Shown here piece after piece: positions 11,068 through 21,497 of a DNA stretch of 64,000 nt. The first letter of the stretch is position 1, and each line of letters starts with the position of its first letter. The position numbers were made by a program, and so were the translations under genes. This stretch comes from Choristoneura fumiferana (lineage: Eukaryota > Arthropoda > Insecta > Lepidoptera > Tortricidae): assembly GCF_025370935.1 (NCBI RefSeq), contig NC_133472.1, forward strand, positions 23,415,277 to 23,479,276, in the 5' to 3' direction. The notes under the pieces are model-generated. The model was not told where the DNA came from, ran no database searches, and was given only the letters and a program-made list of their open reading frames with translations.

Positions 11068-11578
11068 ATCCTATCCTACTATCCTACTTCCTACTATATC
11101 CTACTAATCCTACTAATATTATAAATGTGAAAGTTTGTGAGTGAGTGAGTGAATATGTTTGTTACTTCTTCACGCTGAAACGGCTGGACGGATTTGGATG
11201 AAATTTGGCGAAACTTAAATAACCTGGATTACAACATAGGATACTTTTTATACCGATATTCCCATGGGATAGGGATAAAATCTTGAAATAACAACCGCTC
11301 AGCTTAGAGTCATGAAAATTGGTATGTAGATAGTTTGACATCTGGAATAAAACATAGCCTACTTTTTATTTCGATATTCCCACGAGATAGGGATAACTTT
11401 CGAACTAATAACCGCTGGGCTTAGAGTCATGAAATTTGACCATGATTGTTTTTAATGTAATGTCAATGAAAACAACGATTTAATTTTCGGGAATTCCCAC
11501 GGCAATTTTTAAAAATCCCGGTATTTCAGCTGCTGGACCTAATGATTTACGTGTGCGAAGCCGCGGGTAAACACTAGT
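11068..11578 (+). mobile_element. Lep1-type Helitron-like non-autonomous repeat
   Basis: Begins with repeated ATCCTACTAAT words, then ATTATAAATGTGAAAGTTTG and a pair of about 110-bp sub-repeats sharing CGATATTCCCA and GGGATAGGGATAA. It ends GAAGCCGCGGGTAAACACTAGT. These are the conserved start and CTAGT end of the lepidopteran Lep1/Helitron-like family. A related sequence in reverse lies at 45860-46085. Confidence 0.75.
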
Positions 11579-11764
11579 TGGACGATAAAATAGTATTTTA
11601 GTAGAAATTATGTACATTTCTATTTACTAGTATCATATTTACTGTGGAGTCCATTGTTGGACCAAAAAAATCATTTTGAATCACTTCCCTGTGTCTACTC
11701 TCATTTCCCTGTCTTATGTAAATTTAAAAATGCCTCTTCTAAATTATATCGAAAATACAAACTG

Positions 11765-11885
11765 AGACATGGATGCACAGAAAAACCAGAAAAAGAGACC
11801 AGGGCTGGGAATCGAACCTAGGTCCTCAGCAATCCGTACTGCGTACTATAACCCTACACCACCGTTGGACAGGAGTCAAGATACA
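11765..11885 (-). mobile_element. tRNA-derived SINE head, degenerate
   Basis: On the minus strand a tRNA-like module reads GGTGGTGTAGGGTTATAG (A-box region) and then AGGTTCGATTCCC (B box), spaced as in a tRNA gene but without a foldable body. Interpreted as a SINE head and not a tRNA gene. Confidence 0.5.
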
Positions 11886-12359
11886 AATTTCTTCTATGCA
11901 CACATATCTCAGGTTGGCTTTTTCTACTACGCTACTTAAGCAGCAAAAAAATCTAAATTAATCCATATTTTAACTGACCCTTTAAATTCTAAAATACTCC
12001 ATCATAAACCTTGGGGAAAATATAAGTGGATGTACATGTTTCACCATTTTAAAAATTCTACCCTTAAAGGGGTATAAAGGGGAGTGTAAGTTTGAACATG
12101 AAGTGTAAGTTTGTATGGAAGAAACGTTAGGTATATATTTGAAGATATAATTCTAAAACTTCTTGAAAATGCTATTAAACATTTTAAGTTAAAAGGGACA
12201 TGGAAACATTGTGAATGACTCTTAAACAGGACTAAGAGAATACGTGATTCGCCATTTTTAAAAATTAAACTTAGGGATTACATTAAATAATGAAATATGA
12301 GTAAATTCAAAATAATTATTTACTGCTGATTGAAGTATCTTAAAGAGCTTTCACATCAC

Positions 12360-12410
12360 TAGAGCCAACGTCAGTCAGTCAGTCAGCCAGTCGTCAGTCA
12401 AGTGTCAATG
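12360..12410. repeat. GTCA-rich simple repeat
   Basis: GTCAGTCAGTCAGTCAGCCA followed by further CAGTCA units just inside the right end of the nested element. Confidence 0.7.
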
Positions 12411-13272
12411 TCAGTCACCACATTTGTTTACACAATTGATTTTTTCCATTGAATAGTACCGTAGCACAAGTCAATCATGGTTACCCGTTCGCGCCTGTCA
12501 TGAAACCCCGCCAAAGTAATGTTCATGAGTTCAGTCCGGTGAATTAATTTTTGTTAAGTAAATTAAAATGAACAGTTCAAATGATGAATTTATATCTGAC
12601 TAGACGCCGTCATACGTCCTCGACGAAGCACATATTGTCAGTGACAAACTCAATGCTGAAATACGTGAACTATAATATACATACCTGAGTTAATAAACAT
12701 CGTAAACTATAGAATAATCTACTTCTACACACATGGATATTATAACATCTACCGGTACGTCTTATTCTTATTTATTTGCTTTTATCTATTAGAATTAGTG
12801 AACCAATTTAAAATTATTTACAGTTCCAAAGCTAAACAATCTCAGATTTACGGTAACTTTTTGTTAATAGCTGGTAGATTAGATACATAATATAAAAAAT
12901 GTACTTGATGATAATTAACTATTACACAGATTTATTCACGGGTTGCTCTGATATTAAGCATTATAGGAGGCTGCTGGAGATAAGAACTAGCCAATATAAG
13001 TGTGGAAAATGTCAAGCAACAAGAGCTAATAATTAATCATAAAAATCACGATACTAAAACAAAGTCTCCTTTACCTATCATAAGTAGCTTTAGCTGTTCT
13101 AATTTCTGTGTCAATGATTGTTATGAAAGTTGGTTTAATAAAGTGTATACGTTGGCGATTTTGGTTTACCGTGCATGTCGGTATGTATATCTACTGCCTG
13201 CTACTGTAGTAAAAGGAGTATGGCAAATAAATGATGTAGTCACTGCCTCGATTTTTTCCTCGCTTAATGCAT

Positions 13273-13492
13273 TGTAAAACGTTGTATGATATACGTGTCG
13301 AAAGTAGGAAATTCCCAACTCGTTCCGGCTCAAAACACTCGCTTCGCTCGTGTTTCAAGTTCTCCGCTCGGGACTTGCCTACTTTCCGCACTTGTAATAT
13401 AAATAACTATTATTTATTATTAGCGAGTGTTTTGAGCCCGCACGAGTTGGGAATTTCTTACTTTCGACACGTATACCATACAGCGTTTTACA
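13273..13492. repeat. Hairpin MITE in the foldback centre
   Basis: Arms 13273-13342 and 13423-13492 are inverted copies (TGTAAAACG...ACACGTGTCGAAAGTA with its complement), separated by about 80 bp containing CTTCGCTCG. It sits in the centre of the foldback, between the two large arms. Confidence 0.75.
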
Positions 13493-13496
13493 GTTA

Positions 13497-13616
13497 AGGG
13501 CAAAGATATCGATACGGCCAAAGTTACAAAAATATGTATACACGACTTTATGCACTTAAAATTAAGGCCGTGTATACATATTTTTGCAACTTTGGCCGTG
13601 TCAATATCTTTGCCCT
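13497..13616. repeat. 120-bp palindromic MITE
   Basis: AGGGCAAAGATATCGATACG at one end and its near-perfect complement at the other, with arms of about 50 bp and a loop of about 20 bp. It lies directly against the hairpin MITE at 13273-13492. A TA at each border hints at a Tc1/mariner-type insertion. Confidence 0.75.
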
Positions 13617-13783
13617 AGACTGTACAATGCATTAAGCGAGGAAAAAAATCGAGGCAGTGACTAATATCATTTATTTGCTATACCTTCTCCTTTAACTACA
13701 ATAGCAGTATCAGTGCAACCTGTGAATAAATCCGTGTAATAGCTAATTATCATTAAATATTTTTTATCTTATTTTATATTATA

Positions 13784-14206
13784 CAAGGTGTTAATTAAAT
13801 AACTGAAAACCTCAGACACCCCAAAAATATTTTTTCAGTTTACGTTAGTTGATTGAATTTATTTCTGAACATCTTTATTATTTTAAAAGATATTCGTGTG
13901 TTTGCTAAGTCAATAATTCTACTTCATTTCTAACTCTACACACATCATTTGTATTTGTCAGTTGCGCTTTGACGTATTTCGAAGAAAATCACACAGTGAC
14001 AGCCAACCAGCCAGTTTTAAATTATCGAAATGGTATGCAACCTCGCTAAAATATTTAATTGGCGCTTGTTGCAGTCGTAACTTTTAGACTGTGCACAATA
14101 AAAAAAGGATTTAAAAACACAAATACGACCTTATTTAAAACATAGTGTAATCGATTCTTCTCTCGATTCTGAGCAAACTACTTTCTGGTTTTTCAGTTAC
14201 ACCTTG
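13784..14206. mobile_element. MITE inserted in the right foldback arm (TA duplication)
   Basis: Ends CAAGGTGTTAATTAAATAAC and the inverted CAGTTACACCTTG define a 423-bp element flanked by TA on each side. The left foldback arm lacks this segment, so the empty site is visible in the same window. Confidence 0.7.
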
Positions 14207-15035
14207 TACCTATATCTAATAAATATTTAATATTATGTATCTAATTTACCAGCTATTAACAAAAAGTCACCGTAAATCAAGTCTGAGATTGTATAGCTTT
14301 CGGACTGTAAATAATTCAAAATTAGTTCACTAATTCTAATAGATAAAAGCAAATATATAAGAATAAGACGTACCGGTAGATGTTATAATATTTCTATGTG
14401 TGTAGATTATTTTATAAATTTTCGATGTTTATTAACTTTGGTAGTAAGTTACTATGTAAGTATATTAAAGCTCACTTATTTCAGCAATGATTTAGAAGAC
14501 GGGAGTCTGGCACTGACAATTTGTGCTTCGTGGACGACGTCGGCGTAAAGTCATGTAAAATCATCATTTGAACTCTTTATTTTAATTTATTTATCAAAAA
14601 ATAATTCACGGGACTGACCTCATAAACATTCTGAGTGAACGTTACTTTGGCGCGGTTTCATTCCTGACAGGCGCGAACGAGTAACCATGATAGGTTCGTG
14701 GTGCTACGTCGTGCGCGCGCACTGGAAGCTCATTGTTGACTTTCGTGTGCGCGCGCTTGACGTCGCACGGCCCGAAATGGACTCAAGAATTTATATACTT
14801 TTTTTTCATAACTTTAGACGGAATTACAATACGGGTTTACATGTTTTTTTTTTAATGTTCTCTATATTAAATTATTCTGTATTATCTTATCAGTAAATAT
14901 TCACTTGGTTGCATCAAACTCTTATTAGTTCAAAGCCTTACTACGACTCTTTAGTCTTTTTTTTTAAACAATAGTTCGGACATAAGTTTTCGGGATTTGG
15001 CAATTTAAAAAGTTACTTTTCCGCACTTGTTGGGT

Positions 15036-15101
15036 GTTTTTATTTTATTTTTTCTGGCGTTTTTTTTGCCCAAGTATCCCATTTTTACCCAAGTATCGCC
15101 T
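15036..15101. other. Spacer between foldback and gypsy LTR
   Basis: Poly-T-rich, no feature seen. Confidence 0.4.
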
Positions 15102-15427
15102 TGTTATATTACGGCAGTCGTGCGCTGTAAAAATATTCAGTTGAATGTACATTGCATTTGTTTGTGATACCTCGTCGTCCCCGTACTTAATTGGAAGTCC
15201 TTGCTTTTACCTTCCGCGTCTCTAAGAAGTCGGCATACTTTATGAAGGATTCATTTCCCATTTTATTTGATATAAGTTTATATCCTATGACATTACACAA
15301 TCTGTGGCGTGTGGCTGTCAGATGTGAGACGCAATACGACACGAGTCCTTAGTGGTAAATAAAGTTATATTGAATAATAGAATAAACAGAGTTTTATATT
15401 CAAATTACCTACACTAAATATCACACA
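15102..15427 (+). repeat. 5' LTR of gypsy element 1 (start inferred)
   Basis: The 3' boundary is supported by a primer-binding-site-like TGGTGTCAGG beginning at 15428 directly after ATCACACA. The start is inferred from TGTTATATT at 15102. The second LTR is missing because the element ends at the assembly gap, so length (about 326 bp) is provisional. Confidence 0.45.
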
Positions 15428-15480
15428 TGGTGTCAGGTTAAAATCGAAATAAAAAGTAATCCTTAGTGGAAGAAGAAGAA

Positions 15481-16647
15481 ATGGAGGGAATTAAACCGCC
15501 AAGTGGTTTGGTCTTGTCAGGCGATTGAGGCAACTGGCCCAAGTTCAAAAAACAATTCAAGGTGTATTTGAAAGCAGCAAGACTATCAAACGCTAAAGAT
15601 GCAAGAAAAATAGCAATTTTTTTGAATGTAGCTGGAGAAGAAGCAGTCGATGTCTATAATAGTCACATGAGAGAAGAAGAGGTTTTGACCTTGGAAAATC
15701 TCATATCAAACTTTCACGCCTATGTGGAGCCCAGAAAAAATATTATCACCAACAGCTTAAAGTTTTTTAATTTAAAGCAGGAAGAGGGTGAACAAGTTGA
15801 CAAATTCATCACCAGATTGAAAGTTCAAGCAAAACAGTGTGACTTTGGGGATCAGGAGAACAGACTTGTAAGAGACATGATAGTAATAGGAGTAAGGGAT
15901 AAGAGAGTGCAGGAAAGATTATTGCGGGAGGCGAATATAGAATTGAACCAGGTCATCAGCTAGTGCCGAGCTGCAGAGGCAGGAAAGTCAAGGGCCTTAG
16001 AAATGTCAACTCAAATAAAACAGGAAATAGATGTTATCAAGAAAGTAGACAAGGTGCAAGGAAGAGGATTGAAGATGATAGACTGCGCATATTGTGGCAA
16101 AACGCACCCAGCTAGAAATTGACCTGCTTATGGTAGAATGTGTGCGTTATGTAACAATTAAAACCATTTTGCGGTCATGTGTCGTAGTAAGTCTGTGAAG
16201 AGACCAGAACGTAACGCTCCAAAGAAAAAAGACTGCGGGAAGAAGATCAATGTAGTACAAAAGCAAGAGAGTGAAAGTGATAGCTCAGAAGAATTTGTAG
16301 TGGATTCAGTAAGTAGTTTTAGTGTTAAACTTCAGTGGAATGAAATTGTTAATATCAATGGAACTTATATTAATTTCAAGTTAGACTCTGGGGCTGACTG
16401 CAATACATTGTCTTTAAATTTGTATGAGAAAGTTAAAGGTAGTAATTGTGTGCTTAGTGGTTCATCTATTTTGGTAGCATATAACAATCAAGAAATCAAA
16501 ACCGAAGGTACTGTAAAGTTAAACTGCTTTGTCAAGGGCAAACAAGTAAAGTTAAAAAATTTCATAGTTAATTTATCGATTCAGCCAGTGATAGGGTTGC
16601 CAGATTGTGTCAGACTAAATTTATTGCAAAAATTGGATAAGCAATGA
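15481..16647 (+). pseudogene. Gypsy element 1 gag and protease
   Basis: Starts at ATGGAGGGAATTAAACC and carries a stop after about 15 codons (TGA in place of a Trp codon in GDxGNWPKF). The capsid region is 15562-15963. Both zinc knuckles near 16085-16195 are spoiled: CAYCGKTHPARN is followed by TGA where the last Cys belongs, and a TAA lies inside the second (CALCNN). A retropepsin-like domain follows with LDSGADCNTLSLN at about 16380-16420 and VIGLPDCVRL near 16590. The frame closes at 16647. Confidence 0.8.
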
Positions 16648-16659
16648 AAAAGAGAATTT

Positions 16660-17246
16660 TGTAAAAGCAAATGCAGAAGTGTTTTCGGGCTTAGGCACGA
16701 TAGGGACATATTGTATAAAAATAAATGATACAGCGCAGCCTGTTGTTAAGCCTATCCGACGAGTACCACAGGCCATTAAGGAAAGGTTAAAAGACACCTT
16801 AAATAACTATGAAAGTAGAGGCATTATTGAGATAGTTGAGGGTCCAACAGCTTGGTGTAATAATCTTGTCATAGTGGAAAAACCTAACAAGTCCCTCAGA
16901 TTGTGTTTAGATCCGAAGGAGTTAAATAAATGTATTCTTAGAGAGAATTAGCAAATACCATCTCCTTAAGAAATTTACAATTCTCTTGCAGGTCTTCAGT
17001 GTACTAGACATGAAAGATGGCTTTTTTCAAGTTATCTTAGATGATCAAGAAAAACTGTGCACTTTTGGAACTCCTTTCGGTAGATATCGATTCAAAAGGA
17101 TGCCTTTCGGTACCTCATCAGCTCCAGAGGTAATGCAAAAAATAAACACTGCAGTTTTTAGTGATATACAAGGACTCTTTGTTTATTTTGATGACATCAT
17201 AGTGGCTGGGGATAATTGGCAGAACATGACAAAACAGGTAATGGAT
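16660..17246 (+). pseudogene. Gypsy element 1 reverse transcriptase, N-terminal part
   Basis: Contains VKPIRRVPQAIKERL, VEKPNKSLRLCLDPKELNK (first palm strand), then after a stop and frameshift near 16950 FSVLDMKDGFFQVILD (catalytic Asp), PFGTSSAPEVMQK, and VYFDDIIVAGDN, the YxDD-type active site at about 17182-17215. It ends at the LINE insertion point, GTAATGGAT. Confidence 0.85.
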
Positions 17247-17315
17247 TTTTTTTTTTTTTTTTTTTTTTATGGTATAGGGGGCAAACGAGCAGGCGGATCG
17301 CCTGATGGTAAGCGA

Positions 17316-18811
17316 TTACCGTCGCCCATGGACACCTGCAACACCAGAAGAGTCACAAGTGCGTTGCCGGCCTTTAAGGTAGGAGTACGCTCTTTTCTTG
17401 AAAACTTGAAGGTCATAGCGGTCCGGGAATACCGCAGGCGATAGCTCATTCCAGAGTTTTGCTGTGCGAGGCAGGAAATTTCTGGAAAAACGCACAGTAG
17501 AGGACCGCCAACCATCTAAATGGTGAGGATGGAAGTGTTGTCGCGTAGGTCGGTGGCGAAAGGATGCGGCAGGGATCAACCCGAATAACTCCTCGGAGCA
17601 CTCCCCGTTGTACATGCGATAGAGGATGCACAGTGAAGCTACATCTCTACGCAGCGCCAAAGAGTCAAGTCGATCGGAAACTCGTTGGCAGCCGACTATT
17701 CGAGTCGCTCTCCGTTGTATGCGGTCCAGAGGGAGAAGCTGGTACTGGGGAGCCCCTGCCCACAGATGAGAGCAGTATTCCATATGTGGGCGAACCTGCG
17801 CCTTATAAAGCTGGAGGCGGTGGGCCGAAGTGAAATACTGTCTCGATCTGTTGAGCACGCCGAGCTTCTTTGAGGCTAATTTAGCCTTACCCTCTAAATG
17901 GCCGCGGAACTGGACTTCACTCGAGATGTCGATACCAAGGATTCCGATACTGGCTGTGGTAGCTAGGGAAGTGCTTTCGAAAAGAGGTGATGCGACAAAC
18001 GCAGACTTTTTTGTGGTAAACGCGCAAACCTGTGTCTTTGTGGGGTTAAAACGGACTAAATTAAGTCTACCCCATTCTGAAACTTCTTTAAGGGAAGTCT
18101 CAATTTCAGACACAAGTTTGTTTCGGCACTCTGTGACGTTTTCCCGAGAAATATTGGCGCGGCCGGTGTAAGAGGCATCAACCGTACTATCATCCGCATA
18201 ACAGTGAATGCCGCCAGTTGGCAGCATATCATTGATATGCAGAAGGAACAGCGTAGGCGATAGCACACAGCCTTGAGGAACACCAGCATTCACAGACATG
18301 GAGTCAGAGCATGCGCCGTCAACTACGACCTTTATGCTTCTGTCCGTTAGGAAGCTGCCGATCCATCCGCATAATTTCTCGGGAAGCCCAAAAGACGGAA
18401 GTTTTGAAGGAGTGCTTTGTGCCAAACCCGATCAAAGGCCTTCGCTACATCTAAGCTAACAGCCAATGCTTCACCCTTTGTCTCAATCGCCTGTGCCCAA
18501 CGATGTGTCAGGTAAACCAGAAGATCACCAGCCGAGCGGCCGCTACGGAAACCGTATTGTCGGTCACTCAGCAGTTGGTGATCCTCTAGGTACCGAAGGA
18601 GCTGGTCGTTGATAACGGACTCCATTATCTTCGAGAACAGGGACGTTATGGCTATTGGCCTATAGGTAGATGGGTTGGAGCGGTCTCCTTTTTTAGGTAT
18701 CGGGTGCACCAGAGCAGACTTCCATGAGATCGGGACTACGCCAGAAGAGTAGGAGAGCCGAAAAAGACGCGTTAGAACCGGAGCCAACTCAGGAGCGCAA
18801 GTCTTCAACAC
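17316..18811 (-). pseudogene. LINE reverse transcriptase domain (frameshifted)
   Basis: The N-terminal half (18811-18347) has LVHPIPKKGDRSNPSTYRPI, SKIMESVINDQL, and SLDVAKAFDRVWHKALL with the first catalytic Asp. A frameshift around 18400 moves to 18425-17316, which has NAGVPQGCVLSPTLFLL and the active site IHCYADDSTVDA near 18200. The thumb and C-terminal part follow with RRATRIVGCQRVSDRL. Apart from the one frameshift the domain is complete, and catalytic residues are intact. Confidence 0.88.
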
Positions 18812-20442
18812 TATCGGGGGGATTCCATCGGGCCATTCGACTTATGGATATCGAGGGAGAGAAGTGCTCTACGCACTGAGCTTTGGTGGAACCGGATATC
18901 CGGCATACAGCTCTCACACCGCGGTATAGTCGGCGGCGTGTGTCCCCCGTCATCCAAAGTCGAGTTGAACGCAAAGAGTTTAGCTAGAAGATCAGCTTTA
19001 TCCTTTGCGTCGTGGGCCAACGAATCGTTACCCGCATGTAGAGGCGGAAAAGATGGCGTGCAGAAATTCCCCTGAATAGCTTTGGCAAGAGACCAGAACG
19101 CACGAGTTCCCGAAGGGAGACGCTCTAGTCTCTCGCCAATTCTACCAATGTGCAACGACTTAGCTCTGGCAATGTCTCTTTTGAGGGACCTAGAGGCAAA
19201 GTTAAACTCCTTTTTTAAGGTACTGGTATTTACATCCCGTATTTTCGCTGCATTTACCCAGGCTTGGTAACACTCCCGCTTTCGGCGTGAGGCCATTTTG
19301 CAGGATCGACCAAACCAAGGTTGGGATCTGCCACCAACGGGGACCGCAGAGGATGGAACAAAGAGTTCCATTCCCTGCAGCACCACGTCAGTAACAGAGT
19401 CAGCAACGACGTTGGGATCATCCAGCTTGAAGCAAACCTGCCTCCAAGGGTAGGACGCAAAGAAGGACCGCATCCCATCCCAATCTGCTGACTTGTAATG
19501 CCACACACGACGGCTGCAAGCAACTCGCCGACGCGGGGGACACGTGAGAGGTACCTTACTCCGGATCAGGCAATGATCCGAGGAGCCGAGAGGGGGCTCA
19601 ACGGAGATTTGGTAGCCTGCCGGATGAGAAGTCAGCAGAAGGTCCAGCAGAGAAGGCTCCTGGTTCTCTACATCTGGTATTCGCGTAGGCGCAGTAACCA
19701 GTTGTGTCAGGCCATATGCCAGAGCAAAGTCGCGAACAGATCTCCCTGCATGATCAGTCTTGCCAGAGCCAAGCCATTCGACGTTATGGGCGTTAAAATC
19801 CCCTAGTATAACGATCTCTGCAGATGGGACCTGCTGTTGCACGGAGTCTGCAGCCATTTGGATCTGCTCCATGAGTCGGTCAGTCTCGGTGTCACCGCTA
19901 TGGGACCTATACAGGCACGCATAGACGCGAGGATGGTCGTCGCTGTCCACACGTAGCCATAAAGTGGAGAGGTCCCTACCTTCAAGATTGCTGAGGTGGC
20001 GAGAACTGATATCATCTCTAACGTACACGCACACCCCAGCCCTAGGCACAAATGAGTGTTCTAGTCCGTACCCAGGGTAGGAGAGGTAAGACGTGTCCGC
20101 CGGAGACGATATCTGCGTCTCAGTCAGAAAGAGCAAGGCCGGCTTTGCTGTCTCAAGGTGGTGATGAACAGCATTGAGGTTGGAATGTAAGCCCCTGATA
20201 TTGCAGAAGTCCACGGCCAACGTGGCAGGGGATGCCGTAACTGCTATGTTCTTGCCCCTAGCAAGTGTGGGATGGTGATAGAGCGCGGTTGGTTTGCCCC
20301 CCCCAGAGTACGATGGGGCAGAGTCTGGGCTTCCATGCTCAGGCACAATGTATCCTGAGCATGGCAGCCCAGAGAGGGATTCTCCAGTGCTAGCGCAGCT
20401 GGTACCCTCCTGGGGTAGTCTATTACTCAGCAGCGCCATCAT
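18811..20442 (-). CDS. LINE ORF2 N-terminal part: AP-like endonuclease and linker
   Basis: 543 codons open. The APE-type endonuclease has FCNIRGLHSNLNAVHHHL, the Glu of LFLTETQI, VYVRDD, ILGDFNAHNVEW, and the terminal GSSDHCLI (His catalytic), all present. This enzyme nicks the target for target-primed reverse transcription. The first methionine, MMALLSNRLPQ, lies at the edge of the GC-rich leader and may be the true start. The frame ends just before the reverse transcriptase through a frameshift near 18811. Confidence 0.85.
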   Translation of the reverse strand: MMALLSNRLPQEGTSCASTGESLSGLPCSGYIVPEHGSPDSAPSYSGGGKPTALYHHPTLARGKNIAVTASPATLAVDFCNIRGLHSNLNAVHHHLETAKPALLFLTETQISSPADTSYLSYPGYGLEHSFVPRAGVCVYVRDDISSRHLSNLEGRDLSTLWLRVDSDDHPRVYACLYRSHSGDTETDRLMEQIQMAADSVQQQVPSAEIVILGDFNAHNVEWLGSGKTDHAGRSVRDFALAYGLTQLVTAPTRIPDVENQEPSLLDLLLTSHPAGYQISVEPPLGSSDHCLIRSKVPLTCPPRRRVACSRRVWHYKSADWDGMRSFFASYPWRQVCFKLDDPNVVADSVTDVVLQGMELFVPSSAVPVGGRSQPWFGRSCKMASRRKRECYQAWVNAAKIRDVNTSTLKKEFNFASRSLKRDIARAKSLHIGRIGERLERLPSGTRAFWSLAKAIQGNFCTPSFPPLHAGNDSLAHDAKDKADLLAKLFAFNSTLDDGGHTPPTIPRCESCMPDIRFHQSSVRRALLSLDIHKSNGPMESPR

Positions 20443-20685
20443 TTTTTTTTTGTTGGGGGGTGGGGGGTTGGGCCTCCGGTACCCTCACTCACTCGGCGAA
20501 ACGCAAGTATTGCTTCACGCCGGTTTTCTGTGAGGTAGTGGTATCACTCCGGTCGAGCCGGCCCATTCGCGCCGAAGCATGGCTCTCCCACGTTTCCAGT
20601 GTGTCACTCATTTGGCACCACCCAGGGGTCACGTGTAGGGTCTCAAGGGTATACCTACGGACGCGAGTGACTTTAACCCCCGAAA

Positions 20686-21497
20686 GATAGAGCAAAACAG
20701 TACAAAGTAAGTTTAATAAAAATAAAATACAATACAGGTCTGAAACAGTGAAGTATGTAGGTCTAATGTTATCAAAATCTGGTATCAAACCAGACCCTGA
20801 ACATGTTAAAGCTATAGTTGAGTTAGGACAGCCCAATAGAGTAAAGGAACTACAAACGTTTTTAGGCATGTGCAATTATTTGAGCAAATTTATACCACGA
20901 TACTCAAAAACTACAGAACCCCTCAGATATTTACTGAAAAAAAGAAGTTGTATGGGACTGGGGTCCAGCTCAAGTTTGGCTTTTGAGGAAATAAAAATTA
21001 GAATTAGTTCAGCTCCCACATTATCTGTCTTGAGCAACAAAGGAACTATAGTTCTACAAAGTGACAGTTCTAAAAGTGGTATGGGGGCATGTTTATTACA
21101 AGACGGGAAGCCATTGTCCTTTTACTCCAGGTGTTACACTGAGTGCCAGCAAAGGTGGGCACCTATAGAGAAGGAATTGTTTGGTATTTGTGCAGCAATG
21201 GATAAATATCATCAATTTGTTTATGGTCGTCATATTATCGTAGAAACTGATCATAAACCTCTTGTTGCCATTATTAACAAGGATATCAATAAAATTTCAG
21301 CTAGACTTCAACGAATGGTACTCAAACTCTTAAAGTACGATTTTGAAATAAAATATGTAACGGGTTCCAAGATGTATATAGCAGATTATCTGTCAAGACA
21401 CTATGATATGAGTAATGCGCAAGTAGACCCAGATTTAAAAGAGTTAGTACATTGCATAAGTTCAGAAGAAGTGTTTGGTTTAGAAGATGACTTTTAG
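20686..21497 (+). pseudogene. Gypsy element 1 reverse transcriptase C-terminus and RNase H
   Basis: Resumes the polymerase interrupted at 17246, with KYVGLMLSKSGIKPDPEHV and LQTFLGMCNYLSKFIP. The RNase H domain follows with VLQSDSSKSGMGACLLQDGK, RWAPIEKELFGICAAMDKY and IVETDHKPLVAI, then the connection YVTGSKMYIADYLSRH. A one-base deletion near 20708 shifts the first few codons. The 249-codon stretch from 20748 is otherwise open. Confidence 0.85.

Larger units (their letters stand above)
10648..12459. mobile_element. Nested element with 37-bp perfect terminal inverted repeats
   Basis: The first 37 bases from GTACTATTCAATGG (10650-10686) are the exact reverse complement of 12423-12459. CGTA flanks both sides (10644-10647, 12460-12463), and removing the insert restores the sequence of the opposite foldback arm. 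The 1.8-kb interior encodes no recognisable transposase and carries a Lep1-type repeat and a SINE remnant. It looks non-autonomous. The superfamily is not clear from a 4-bp duplication alone. Confidence 0.7.
10370..15035. mobile_element. Large foldback element with ~1-kb inverted arms and nested insertions
   Basis: Blocks in the left half recur in mirror order in the right half: 10376-10640 with 14710-15030, 12465-12660 with 14510-14700, 12690-12900 with 14210-14440, 12905-12960 with 13715-13760, and 13190-13272 with 13617-13705. After removing the insertion at 10648-12459 (left arm) and the one at 13784-14206 (right arm), both arms are about 1.0-1.1 kb. No transposase is visible. Arm termini are near GTGCGGTAAAGTAACTTT (left) and its counterpart at about 15010-15035. 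No clear target duplication was found, so exact ends are uncertain. Confidence 0.8.
17247..20685 (-). mobile_element. CR1/jockey-like LINE inserted in the gypsy reverse transcriptase
   Basis: 3.44 kb on the minus strand, with a 22-T run at its left edge (17247-17268) representing the poly(A) tail and a 5' UTR-like GC-rich leader at 20443-20685. GAT occurs at both borders (17244-17246, 20686-20688), so any target duplication is very short. Downstream of the right border the gypsy polymerase reading resumes without apparent loss of target. It carries one long ORF with endonuclease and reverse transcriptase and no recognisable ORF1. The 3' UTR resembles the fragment at 36178-36300. Confidence 0.85.

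Noticed and set aside
13002..13497. Small genes at 13002-13277 and 13267-13497
   Set aside because: They lie within inverted-repeat arms and read into a hairpin MITE.
17267..17515. Frames opposite the LINE and gypsy ORFs
   Set aside because: Shadow frames of real coding sequence on the other strand.
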